Below are positions 24,593 to 34,639 of a stretch of DNA of 64,000 nt, piece by piece (position 1 is the stretch's first letter; each line of letters begins with the position of its first letter). Below the pieces are notes generated by a model. It was not told the origin of the DNA and ran no database searches. It saw only the letters and a program-made list of their open reading frames with translations. A program made the position numbers and the translations under genes. Location of the stretch: contig NC_043744.1 in the NCBI RefSeq assembly GCF_004337985.1, positions 5,117,316 to 5,181,315 of the forward strand, read 5' to 3'. Source of the stretch: Pyricularia pennisetigena (Eukaryota > Ascomycota > Sordariomycetes > Magnaporthales > Pyriculariaceae).

Positions 24593-24780
24593 TATTATGG
24601 ATTCGTGCTTAAGGCACGTATTACGTAATAAGATATAAAAGCGGGTTAGGGATAATATATAAGGGGAAGGATATTACCACGACCCGGACATGTATTTTTT
24701 CCTCCCTTCTCCCCCAGCGTTAGTAATAATACCAATAAGGATATTTAACGGTCTTAAGGCCGTTGGCTTACCCTATAACA
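24593..24780 (+). repeat. Gypsy-2A 3' LTR
   Basis: 188 bp, from tattatggattcgtg to ccctataaca; the initial TG is now TA. Confidence 0.94.
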
Positions 24781-25260
24781 GTATAGTTCCTCGACTTCGT
24801 TTTTCGTATATTTGTAAATCTTTTTCGTTTAAAAAATGTAATTAAATATTAATTTTTGCAAATATATAAATAATAATATAAAATAATTATATAAATGGTT
24901 TTATAAGTAATTATATAGATGGTTATATTTCGTTAATAAATGGAAAAAATTTACTATATAAAAATCCGTAGGAATTAAATTGGGGTTAAGTAAATCGTTT
25001 TGTAATCCGAATTCGTTTTAAACATAAATAATTGTATTCCAATACCGTGTAAAGGTGCTGGTTCCATTATGCTGGTTTTTTTCACTAAATTGGGGATATT
25101 TCAACATTTGCAAACATTTTTTGCAAATTAAATATGGTTCGCCGTTTTTTCGAAAAAAAACCCTAATAGTAATATTGCCAGATTTCCGCCAATTTAGGTT
25201 TTTAAAACCTTTTAACGGTTAAATCGATTTTATTATTTGTCGGTTACCAACGTCGAAACC
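24781..25260 (-). pseudogene. hAT transposase N-terminus with BED zinc finger
   Basis: One minus-strand frame with four TAA/TAG codons. BED finger near 25,060-25,190: IWQYYY, GFFRKNGEPYLICKKCLQ, KYPQFSEKNQHNGTSTFTRY. That gives the W, the C-x2-C and the T/S-x-F-x-R/x-x-W end, with the expected His replaced by Tyr (CAC to TAC). It then runs through an Asn/Tyr-rich linker to TKNEVEELY at 24781. It stops at the Gypsy-2A border and continues in frame at 42799 on the plus strand (VRFYILLRKGFNIIQ) when the inversion is undone and one TSD copy is kept. Confidence 0.85.
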
Positions 25261-25399
25261 AAAATTTAAAAACGAATAAATCGAGGAAATTGTTCCATAA
25301 TTTAGGTGTGTATATATAATACGTATCCTTTTTCCCGCCGTATAAAACAGGATCGTTGTAACCTATACTTTATTTATTTGCAAATACCGCAATAAATTA

Positions 25400-26135
25400 A
25401 ATTTTAACTTCCAAATTCAATTCAAAAGGGAAATTACAATCGTGCGAATTAACGCCAGGTAAACGTGTGACGGGTATACATATATTCGAAAAATAATTAC
25501 GAAATTCGTTAACAATTTCAATATCCGGAAACACCAGTTTTTCAATTAAAATTTCCGGAGGTGGCGATACGGTATCCTTACGATAATATGGTTAAAAATT
25601 TAAAAAAAAAAAGAAATTTTTTTTTCGTTATTGTTTTAAAATTTAGGAAAAAATGGGATTGTATTTAATTTATCCGTTTAATTAAACAATGGAATTTTGA
25701 ATAATCGATAACGGGGAAATATCGGTTAAATTTTGTATTGAAAATTTGTACTGCTTAATTGTTTTTTTTTTGCATTACTATTTATCGCCAGGTTTTATTT
25801 ATACAATCATGGCAAAAATAAAATAAAAAAAACGTCGATAAATTCCTAATTTTCCCAAATTAAACCAAATACTGCTATATAATAAATAAGCATTTTTTTT
25901 TAATTATCGGATATTTAAATTAACAATTTGTAAATTTCCGGTTCATTTACGTCGAACCCATTCCGTATTTTTACATTTTTGTAAACAAATAAACCCCGAA
26001 TTACCCTTACGATTACAGGAAATTCCAAAAACGCACTCACCTATTATCCATTTAAAGGATAATTTACAAATAAAACGAGGGAAAATAAAAAAAAACCGCA
26101 AAAAAGACAATTGGGGGCAGACCATTAAATCGAAA
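25400..26135 (-). pseudogene. Unknown coding-like remnant in the hAT arm
   Basis: Minus-strand readings without many stops: 25943-26125 (with a C-x3-C-type spacing and an ICLQKCKNTEWVRRK end) and, in other frames, PPPEILIEKLVFPDIEIV and FRNYFSNICIPVTRLPG (25,580-25,410). A GTGAGT splice-donor-like site lies near 26,035. It lies just upstream of the transposase BED finger on the same strand, so it may be an upstream exon region of the transposase or a separate cargo gene. No family recognised. Confidence 0.35.
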
Positions 26136-26271
26136 TACCGGAAAATTTAATATACGGGTATAGAATAATGGATAATAAAGGAATAATCGTGCAAAACGGT
26201 TTAAACCTGGGAGTAAAAAATATAATTGGTTATATTGGATGGTTATATTTTAATAATTATTTACAATAATT

Positions 26272-26646
26272 GCGTTAAAGGCAATCCGCCGACTGCAATC
26301 CCGTACAAACCTTTTAATCCCCAAAATCGCTTTTTAGCGTTTGATTAAAAAAATAATATCCACAATTGCGTTTTATATTATATTGCAAATATAAAAAAAG
26401 GTTTTAATAATATTGCAAAAAGCGGCGGAAATGTTTTTGGTACAATTGTTTACTGTTTTAAACTTTGCTGCTATTTATGCAAAACGGGTTACAATATCGA
26501 CAAAAAATATACAATTAATTCGCTTAATGTTAAAAATAATGGGATATAAATTTTTTTTTAAAATATTAAAATATGAAATTCAATTAACCGTTTGGACATT
26601 TTTTTTTAAATTTTGTTTTTATTTAACTGGAAATTTATTACGTTAA
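26272..26646 (+). pseudogene. Histone H3-fold remnant, CenH3/CENP-A-like
   Basis: Plus frame from 26272: ALKAIRRLQSRTNLLIPK (H3 alphaN: ALREIRRYQKSTELLI-K), IAF-x-RLIKKI (LPFQRLVREI), then loop 1 and alpha2, LQKAAEMFLVQLF (LQEAAEAYLV-LF), then IYAKRVTISTKNIQLIR (IHAKRVTI-x-KDIQLAR). Between K-K-I and L-Q are 19 residues; canonical H3 has 17 and CENP-A has 19. Two TAG/TAA codons stand where H3 has Gln, as RIP would produce. The N-terminal tail is not recognisable. The open frame continues to 26646 with a hydrophobic extension absent from H3, probably read-through. It is oriented opposite to the hAT transposase and lies within the element. It could be a captured host gene. Confidence 0.78.
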
Positions 26647-27399
26647 TTAAATGTAAATGAAATTTACGCAATTAAAAATTTCAACTGCTAATAGCACCGT
26701 AAAGTATATAATTAAAACTCGCAATTATTCCGTATATTTAAATTAAATAGCAAATAAAAAGTCCCCTTTAAATTCTTTAAATATTTTATTGTAAATTGGT
26801 TTTATAACCAGCATTTATAACTTGTTTACCTGATATTTAGGTGTTTTTAAATAATTAGGCACCTTAACCCAGCTATTCGCAATAAATGGGAACGTAACCC
26901 ATCCATCCATATTTTCCTAAACTATTATTCGGCAAATAATGCAAATAAATTTATTTAATATATTTGCATAAATTTTATAGGGGGTTTGTTTAACCCAAAT
27001 GCGTTGGACAAATATTTTGCGACTAAAAACTTTATACGATTTTTAAACGCGAAACAGGGCGGTAATTTTAATATAATTATAATTTACAATTAAAAGTTTG
27101 GGTACGCCAAAACAAATAAAAACGCGCAAAAAATTTGCTTTAACAAAAATAAAAGACTGTATAAACGTAAAATAAATCGCCCTGTAAATTAATTAGCAAT
27201 TATTTTATTTCGGAAAATTAAAATGTGTAAAATCTATTTTGTTTTAATTTTAAATAATTGGTATATTTGGTTTATATTAAAATTATAAACCGTAGTGTTT
27301 TTCGCCCAATAATGCATTTTGGTGGCCAAATAGGCTACCAGGGAATACCAGTATCGATATATTATATAATAACATAAATTATATAGTACCTAAAATTGC

Positions 27400-28750
27400 T
27401 AACCGTATATTTAAATAACCATTTTATATAACCATTTATAATTTACTAATTTAACCATTTTAGTTTGATTTAAATTGGCCGTTTTACCAGAATACGCGGT
27501 TTTGTGGCGGATTTGGCGCATTATATAACCAAATTTGAAAGAATTTTCAGGTAAAATACCTTTTCCAAACCTGTGGAAAATTTGGCGGACAAATTAATTC
27601 GTTTTACCTTAATAGGTATATTATTTATATAGCAATGCAGTAGCCATTTTTTCCCATTTTTGCATTTTAAATTCGGCCTTTTTAATAGGAATTTAAAAAA
27701 ACGCTTTAAAAATATCCTTTAAATTATTTAAATCCTCCACATTTTCCCAATTTTCGTCGTCGATTGGGGCAAAGGTGCGGGATTTCAAACCGAATTTGGA
27801 TTGCAGGTTTTTCCAATATTGGTTTTAAAATTTCTTGGATGGTTATATTTAATGGTTACCACGTTATTTTAATATTAAAAAAAATTATATATAATGGTTA
27901 TTTATTTTTTGGTAATAAAATTAATTTTAAATTCATTTTCCATTTGCTTTCGTACGAATTTAATAGACGTAAGGTATTTATATTCGCTCCGTAATTTGGA
28001 TTTTTAACGAAATAATGCGGTGTTAAAACGTTTGCGTGCGCGGTCCATTATTAATTTAAATTCGTCGCCATTTTTTGCTTGCGTTTTCAGTTTTTTGTTG
28101 CGATCGCGCGATTTATAGGTTTTTTATCCTATTTTTTCGTCGTTTCTGCGTTTGCGGGTTAAAAATTGTTAATTTTCAAACTAAAATTAAAATATATTTC
28201 TTAAAATAAAAATGTTTACCCATATTTGCAAATAATAACAGTATTTAAAAATAATTAATTGTTCCAAATATAGCAAAATTGTAATTAAAATTTAAAATTG
28301 CAAATTTTAGTTAAAATTTATATTTTTATTGTTTTAATAAATTTGATAAATTTGATAAAATAAAAAAATTTTACCTTTGGATTCCCAATTTGGTTACCCA
28401 ATATTTAATTTGTTTGCATTTTACCCAACTAAATTTAACGCCGTTATAAAAATTTTCCACGTTAAACCTAATTAGGTTTAATTCAAATAATACCCCGTTT
28501 TTATTCATTTTTTCGCAATTGCCAAAAAAATTCGGTTTTTAACCCGACCATTTATCCGCACCAATCTTTTTTTTGTTTTTATTTTTCGTCATCCATTATT
28601 CGCATTATTTATAACCATTTTTCGCTACCATTTTTGCTTTTATTAAAAGATATATCGCCAGATTATTTTTAATTAATTCAATTAAAATAACTTTTCGCGC
28701 CCAAATTCCCCGTTCGATTGCAGGTAAAAAACTTTAAACCTTTTTTTAAT
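27400..28750 (-). pseudogene. Unknown coding-like remnant, possibly hAT cargo
   Basis: Minus-strand frames with low stop density and non-hydrophobic composition: 28,460-28,340 (FELNLIRFNVENFYNGVKFS), 28,160-27,900 (GDEFKLIMDRARKRFN, then SEYKYL and KFVRKQMENEFKIN, a charged helix) and 27,830-27,640 (TFAPIDDENWENVEDLNN, AEFKMQKWEKMATALLY). Consecutive order and strand suggest exons of one gene. No family recognised. It lies between the CenH3-like remnant and the hAT 5' end. Confidence 0.4.
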
Positions 28751-29399
28751 TTACGAAATTTTAAATTTTTTTCTAATTTATATAAAAGGTTTTAAAAAGA
28801 AATATATTAATGGGTAAACAGGGGTAAAATCGCCGGTTTGAACCTGGTAATAAATTTTATCCATTTTCTATTTTACAATTATATATTAATTCCATTTTAA
28901 TAATTGTTTTACGCGAAATTAGGCGGTATTAAAAAACCCTTAAATTATCCGTCTTTAAAATTTTTTTCCGACGTTTAATACCGGAATTGGTTTAAAATTA
29001 TAAATATGGTTTTCGTTTCCAATTAATCGCTTTTATAATTTTGCAAAAAACAATAAAATACTTTTTTATTATTTTTTTTACAAATAAAAACCTTATATTA
29101 TAACCATCCTATATAATTATTTTAATATTATGTAGCTATTAACTTTTACGCCATCCACGTTCGCCGTATTATTATCCAAATTAAAAATATGTATTTCGTT
29201 AAATATATTTTAGATATTATAAATAGATAAATATATTTTTAATATTCCAACCAAAGGGATTTTTAAATAGTTGGTTATGTCCGCACTGGCCTTAAAAATG
29301 AAAAATTTATATCCCTATTACCCGTCGTTTCGATTTTATTTGGTCCTAATAATTAAAACCTATTATATTTACATTAAAATTCCCAAAAATTTCCAAAAT

Positions 29400-29760
29400 A
29401 GCGAAAATTCCGTTACTTGCCAAACCTGCAGGTAAAAAACCTGCTAAAACTATTGGTAAAATATTCCCCAAAATTGCTGGAAAAAGTTTGCCGCAATTAA
29501 CTATTATTGCAAATTCGTCGTTTTCGTTTTCGTCTGCGGATTCGACTTTTTTTTCGTTTTTATTTTTTTTACCTAATAATATAAGTAAAAATAATTATAA
29601 AAACGAGGAGGAAAAATAGGATAAAAAATTGGATAAAAAATAAAATAAAAAATTGGATAATAAATAGGATAAAAAACAGGAAAAGCAGCAGGATAACCAG
29701 GTTAATTTTATTACTTTTAACACGGATATAAAAAATATTAATTAAATTATATAAAAAATA
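29400..29760 (+). pseudogene. Basic, Lys-rich coding-like stretch in the hAT arm
   Basis: Plus frame reading LLAKPAGKKPAKTIGK, a Ser/Phe-rich part, then KNEEEK and repeated DKKLDKK/NKKLDNK up to about 29,690, with stops only at Gln-like positions. It looks like a disordered basic/acidic tail. It could equally be chance low complexity. Same strand as the CenH3-like remnant 3 kb upstream. Confidence 0.3.
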
Positions 29761-29949
29761 AAATAATAGGTTTAAAAAAAGGGATGGTTATTTAAAATGG
29801 TTATTATAATTTCCTTCCCATTATATTGCGTTATTTTTAATTTTAATATTTGTTAATCGATGGTTATATTAATGGATATACTTTATTTATTAATTATTTA
29901 TCCCAATTTTAACAAAATCGTTTTCCTTTTATATTATTGTTTTTTTTTA

Positions 29950-30122
29950 ATCGCTTCAGCACGAAAACCCGCGGGTTACCCAATTCGGGTTAAACCCGCC
30001 AACCCGCGGGCCCCCATTTACCCGCCAAGAAAACCCGTGGGCCATTACGGGCCCCCGCCAAAAGCCCATGGGTTGGCGGGCCGGGCTGGGCTAAACCTTT
30101 TTTCGGGTTTTGGCAGGCCTTA
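29950..30122 (-). repeat. hAT 5' terminal region (TIR and GC-rich subterminal repeats)
   Basis: The GC-rich palindromic stretch with many CCCGCGGG, GGCCCG and AACCC(A/G) motifs ends in the TIR at 30122. A very similar GC-rich stretch precedes the other end (46070-46226). Confidence 0.85.
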
Positions 30123-30130
30123 AGTCTCAG

Positions 30131-31229
30131 GGTAGTCTCAGTGCTTAAACTAGAGCCCCCTAGTCTCAGGGCTCATCCCTGAAGCCCAAAGCTCCACAAT
30201 TGATCCACTCCGTTCGCTTCGCTCCATTTCGTGGCTCAATTGCGGTTTTGCAATGTATTTGTGGGTCCATCCAAAAAACGCTTTGGTTTAGGTTTAAGGA
30301 CAATTTGTCGATTTTCGCCGTTTATAGCGGTATTTTTGGCCTTTTTACGACCGACACTCCTTTATTATTCCATAACCACGCAAAATATCGAAAAAAGAAA
30401 ATATCGTTAAAAATAGGAATTGGTAAACTTTTTTTATTAATTTAAAATTTTTTGCACCCGGTACGCCAATTAAAAATTGGATATAACCCGCCCTTTATCC
30501 GTTTATGGCGGTATCCCTATTATTAACCCAAAAATACCATCGATACCCATTTCGCATTTTAATAATAACGATTATAATCCGTTAAAATTTATATATAAAA
30601 AATCGCAAAAACGAAAGGAATTTTTATATATAAATTTTAATCCAAATATCGCAAAAATATTTATTTTATAATCCGTATAAAATAAATTTTATTTAATATA
30701 TTATACGTCCATCTATAAATACCATCGATACCTATTTCGTATTTTACTAATAACGATTATAATCCGTTAAAATTTATATAAAGAAAATCGCAAAAGCGAA
30801 AGGAATTTTTATATATAAATTTTAATATAAATAACGTAAAATTATTAATTTTACAATCCGTATAAAATATATATTATATAATACGTTATATATCCACCTA
30901 TTAAAAAAAACCATTATTTCCGCAAATTTTTATATATTCGTATTAAATTATATATATATAATATCCGGAAATACGCCCATATATATTTCGTTTTCCCACC
31001 AAATCGACGCAATTTTTCGCGGTCCCAATCCCGCACACGCGGCGGTAAATACCTCTTCCGACGTACACATTTTCCCGGAATTATACGCTAAAATTAAAAC
31101 TTTTGGTAATTTAAACCTATAATATAAATTCGTTTCCTTAATTATTATATGGTTTTTAAATTTCTACAAACTTTTTAATATTTTTGCACGAATCCTATAT
31201 TATAACCAAATACAATATATATACCGGAT
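30131..31229. other. AT-rich sequence with a 185-bp tandem duplication
   Basis: 30131-30290 is richer in GC and not clearly RIP-mutated (ccgttcgcttcgctcc motif). From about 30531 a block (accatcgatacc ... atccgtataaaata) is repeated with a shift of 185 bp (second copy from 30721 to about 30895). No gene recognised. It lies upstream of the helicase remnant. Confidence 0.5.
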
Positions 31230-32439
31230 TTTATATAATATAAAAAATGTTATTTTGCTGGCAAAAACCGGGTACGGGAAAAATATAATATTGCAAATTA
31301 CTTCGGTAATTCGCAATAATATTATTATTATCCAAATAATCCTATTAAATAAATTAAAGCAAAAATAATTACGCAATATATAACGTTATCCCGCCGCGAA
31401 CCCCAAATTAATCGATTAATCCATTTTAAACGTAAATATAAATATGCGGTTTTTATTACCAAAACTAACTTTATTTAATATAACCCTTTTTGGAACCCGT
31501 AAACCGTTTGTAAATATACGCACATTTTTTTAAACCCGGAATAAACCACCAATTACCGATTTTTTAAATTTTTTCGAAACCTTATATTCCATTAACGTAT
31601 CGTTTTATTTATTATTAATAAATTTTATATAATTTTACAGTGGAAGGATTTTAGGGAATCGTTTTCCATATTGCGTTTGGTTTGGGTAATTATACCAGCA
31701 ATTGTATTTATATTCGGGTGTACCGTAATTTTTACAATAAAAGTTAAAACCTATATTTTCGACCAATTATATTATAAAAAAATAATACGTTTCGTTAAAA
31801 CGCCTTTTAACCGACCCGAAGTTACAATTATAATATAATATTTGGAACGTCAAACCTTTATTAACGATTACCGGCGTTTTTTATTCCTAATAGGGAATAT
31901 TATATTATTATCCGCCACCCGTATTTTTAAAACTATTATATATATAAACGCCAAAAACCGTATTATCCAAATACGCCAATTCCTAATAAAAAACCTCGTA
32001 TTTAGGAAATTTATTAAACGAAACGCAACCGATATAATTATCCGGTACGATATATTTACATTTAAAATCGATAAAATTAAAATTTACGCAAAATTTTCCA
32101 AACCGGATTTTAAAATTCGTATTATATTTTCCATTTTATTTTTGGGTATAAATATAAATATACTTAATATGGAACGCATAATATAATACGGCGCATTAAT
32201 ATTAAACGACCCCGTAAACCTGTGGTAAAAGTTCGGACGAACCGCACGCGGGTTTAACCGTAAAAAAACCGTATATTTTTTGCGCTTTATTGGTATTTTA
32301 ATACGCAGGGGTTTATCGCTAAATATAAATTAACCAGGCCAAAATTACTAATTAAATTAACCAAATAACCCGTGGTATTACGAAAAAACGTTAAAAGTTT
32401 ACAAATTATTTATTTAAATTTTTTAACGTATTTATAAAC

Positions 32440-33085
32440 TGTGAACATGGCTAGCGCAGGGCTAATTATATTAGCTACCCTGCATTATCTTATAACGGCT
32501 AGCACGGGCTAATTTTATTAGTCACCCTGCATCGAATAAATAAATAAATAAATAACAAATAAAACGTATACGCGTTTATACACACAAAGCTTTATATATC
32601 ACGTCTTTGTTCATAGTTTCAACAACAAAACAAATACGTCATATTTAATCTAGCTTAGTGGTATAATGCACGTACCATAATCTATATCATATATACGTTG
32701 AAGTGCGTGGGTTCGAATCCCGTTGTGGTCGCAGATTTTCTGTGCATGCATAAGCACAATGGGCCGTTAGGCTCAATAGGTCGGCAGGTTAGTCACATGA
32801 ATAAGGCCAAATCATGTGACGTGACCCCGCATTCCGGACATCCGTATCGAAGATCTGCACCTACGGATTCGAACACGTAATTTATAACTTAGCCTTAGAT
32901 TTATCACCTTCATAACCTTCATCGATTCAACGATTCAACGAATCGATTGTGCAACAACAATATATTATCTCTATTACCCGCTAGCAGACGGTTATCTGCC
33001 ATTTCAACGTTCCATCAGCCTTATACGTGATCCACTTTTCCCCGCGTTCAAGATTAAGCTTATTCTATCTCGTAACCTCCTCACA
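32440..33085 (+). mobile_element. LTR-like element with tRNA-like sequence, copy 1
   Basis: 646 bp, starting TGTGAACATGG and ending CTCCTCACA (5-bp TGTGA/TCACA ends, TG...CA), flanked by taaac on both sides (32435-32439 and 33086-33090). The 5-bp TSD and TG/CA ends indicate a solo LTR or a very small LTR element. Unlike its surroundings it keeps CpA. It carries an internal pol III-type unit (see 32642-32740) and is inserted in the helicase remnant. Confidence 0.85.
32642..32740 (+). promoter_or_regulatory. tRNA-like pol III unit (A box, B box, T-run)
   Basis: A box tagcttagtgg at 32651-32661, B box ggttcgaatcc at 32710-32720, and a TTTT stop signal about 16 bases later (near 32737). The T arm folds (gtggg/cccgt around ttcgaat), and acgta/tacgt could form an anticodon stem with an enlarged loop. 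The acceptor strands do not pair, so it is not a functional tRNA gene but a tRNA-derived promoter. It is conserved in all three copies. Confidence 0.72.
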
Positions 33086-33700
33086 TAAACGCGGTTATTC
33101 CCTATTAACCTTCCACGTATCGTTAAATTTAATTTAAACGATAATAACCGGGTAAAAGCGTCGGAATTACCATAAACCGGCCTTTTGGGTATATTTAAAC
33201 CACGCGTTCCGTTTTATTGGACGTAATCGGAAATAATAAATAGGAAAAAATTAAAAAAGGAAGCGCCAAATATATAAATTTTCGCTAACGTTAAATATTT
33301 TCGACGAATTATATGAAATTTTATATAGGAAACGAATCCATTTTTTACAGTATATTAATTTAAAAAATTATTGCAACGCCTGCGTATATTAAATTGGAAT
33401 TTTACCCGCATTACCCCTTAAAAAACAGCTAATTAAAATACCCAAAAAAAATTCCAAAAAAAGTTATATATTTAAACAATTGGATAAATGGGGTACCCAT
33501 TTTGCAATAACTATTTTTTACCCAAACCCGCGGCGGTTATACGACCTATTATCCCAGTTAATATTACCTAAATTAATAATTTTTAATATCGTTAAAAAGT
33601 TCGTCCATTCCTATAACCGGGAATGGACGAAAAACGATTTGCTGGAAAATATTCCAAATTTATAATTAATTAAATGGTTTAAACAATATAGCGATTATTT

Positions 33701-34335
33701 TTTTGTTTTATTCCCAATAATATACGAAAATAGGAGACGAAATTACGCTTTTTATTTGTACAAATAATAAGAAAAAAAGCGGCGGAATTAAAATACGGTG
33801 GTATTTTAGGAAAAGATGGATATAATTAACAATTATTCGGGAAAATAAACTAATAAACGCCGACGAACGAATTAAACGGTATTATAATTATAAGTTAAAA
33901 TACTGGCTACCGTTAACGGTTGCAAAAATATCCAATATAGGAACGTTTATAAATTTATAACCCAAAAACTAAAAAGCGATTAAAATCAAATCTTAACTAA
34001 ATTAAATAACGTACCCTGGATTATAAAAGGGTTAAACGATAAAAAAGGCGACGCCGAATTGGATTAACCAGGGGGGAGGATTAAACAGCGTAAGGTATAT
34101 AATTGTTAAATATTAAAATCCTTAATTAACGGCTTAAATAAAACGACCAAATGCTGGATAATAACAGTTATTACGTAAATTAAAAATTTAAATTATATAT
34201 AAGTTGGTACGGCGTAACGGCGCCCCGATTAAAAATAAAAGGGTTTAATATTGCGAATTGTAATAATTATTACGGTTAAATTCCGGAAATTTTAACGTTT
34301 CCATTTTAATTTTATTTTATTAGCAAAAAACCCCA
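33701..34335. other. AT-rich flank, no gene assigned
   Basis: Possible far C-terminal part of the helicase remnant; no motif. An attgtaataattattac-type repeat occurs at 34255-34275. Confidence 0.4.
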
Positions 34336-34340
34336 CACGT

Positions 34341-34528
34341 TGTTATAGGGTAAGCCAACGGCCTTAAGACCGTTAAATATCCTTATTGGTATTATTACTA
34401 ACGCTGGGGGAAAAGGAAGGAAAAAATGCATGTCCGGGTCGTGGTAATATCCTTCCCCTTATATATTATCCCTAACCCGCTTTTATATCTTATTACGTAA
34501 TACGTGCCTTAAACACGAATTTATAATA
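34341..34528 (-). repeat. Gypsy-2B 3' LTR
   Basis: 188 bp, tgttatagggtaagcc to cgaatttataata. Confidence 0.93.
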
Positions 34529-34639
34529 TAACCCGTATTCGCCCGTCCTTTATCGGGTATAGTCCCTATTTGGAAGTATAAAAGCAATCCAACGGGCGCG
34601 TATCCTAATATAATTTACCCGTCCATTATTCCGGGCGGT

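Larger units (their letters stand above)
16991..24780 (+). mobile_element. Gypsy-2 copy A: Ty3/gypsy chromovirus
   Basis: A 7,790-bp element with 188-bp LTRs at both ends. Order on plus: gag with zinc knuckle, RT, RNase H, integrase, chromodomain, then a ~2.3-kb extra ORF region with 120-bp tandem repeats. It is fully RIP-mutated on both strands. Flanking 5-mers differ: acgtg on the left (16986-16990) and gtata on the right (24781-24785). Each matches instead a flank of copy B in inverted sense, so this copy is probably a recombinant between two original insertions. Confidence 0.94.
24781..30122 (-). mobile_element. hAT transposon, 5' arm (in inverted segment)
   Basis: The minus-strand end at 30122 is a TIR reading TAAGGCCTGCCAAAACCC, next to the 8-bp sequence agtctcag (30123-30130). 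The matching TIR, TAAGGCATTCCAAAACCC, is the complement of 46209-46226, followed by ctgagact (46227-46234), the exact complement of the left 8-mer: an 8-bp hAT TSD. The first ~170 bp are GC-rich, with repeated CCCGCGGGTT-like subterminal motifs, as at the other end. The arm holds the transposase N-terminus (minus, 24781-25260), a CenH3-like remnant and other coding-like sequence. With the 3' arm the element would be about 8.1 kb after removing the insertions, which is large for a hAT. Confidence 0.85.
31230..33700 (+). pseudogene. RecQ/DEAD-like superfamily 2 helicase remnant
   Basis: Plus strand. The Walker A region near 31,255 reads LLAKTGYGKN, with the expected GKS changed to GKN. The helicase-C half is at 31842-32186: KTIIYINAKNRIIQIRQFL, then RIIFSILFLGININILNMER, matching the R-I-x-x-x-T-x-A-x-G-M-G-x-N pattern. 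At 32,200-32,260 is NLW-stop-KFGRTARG, i.e. motif VI QRFGRxxRG with Gln turned to a stop. After the 646-bp insertion at 32440, coding-like sequence continues (33,300-33,700) with a Cys-containing part (YCNACVY) and KWGTHFAITIFYPNPRRLYDLL. RecQ-like helicases of this kind are often subtelomeric in ascomycetes; whether that applies here cannot be seen. Confidence 0.65.

Noticed and set aside
32642..32740. A functional tRNA gene with intron
   Set aside because: A and B boxes are good, but the strands that should form the acceptor stem do not pair and it is repeated with the element; it is tRNA-derived only.
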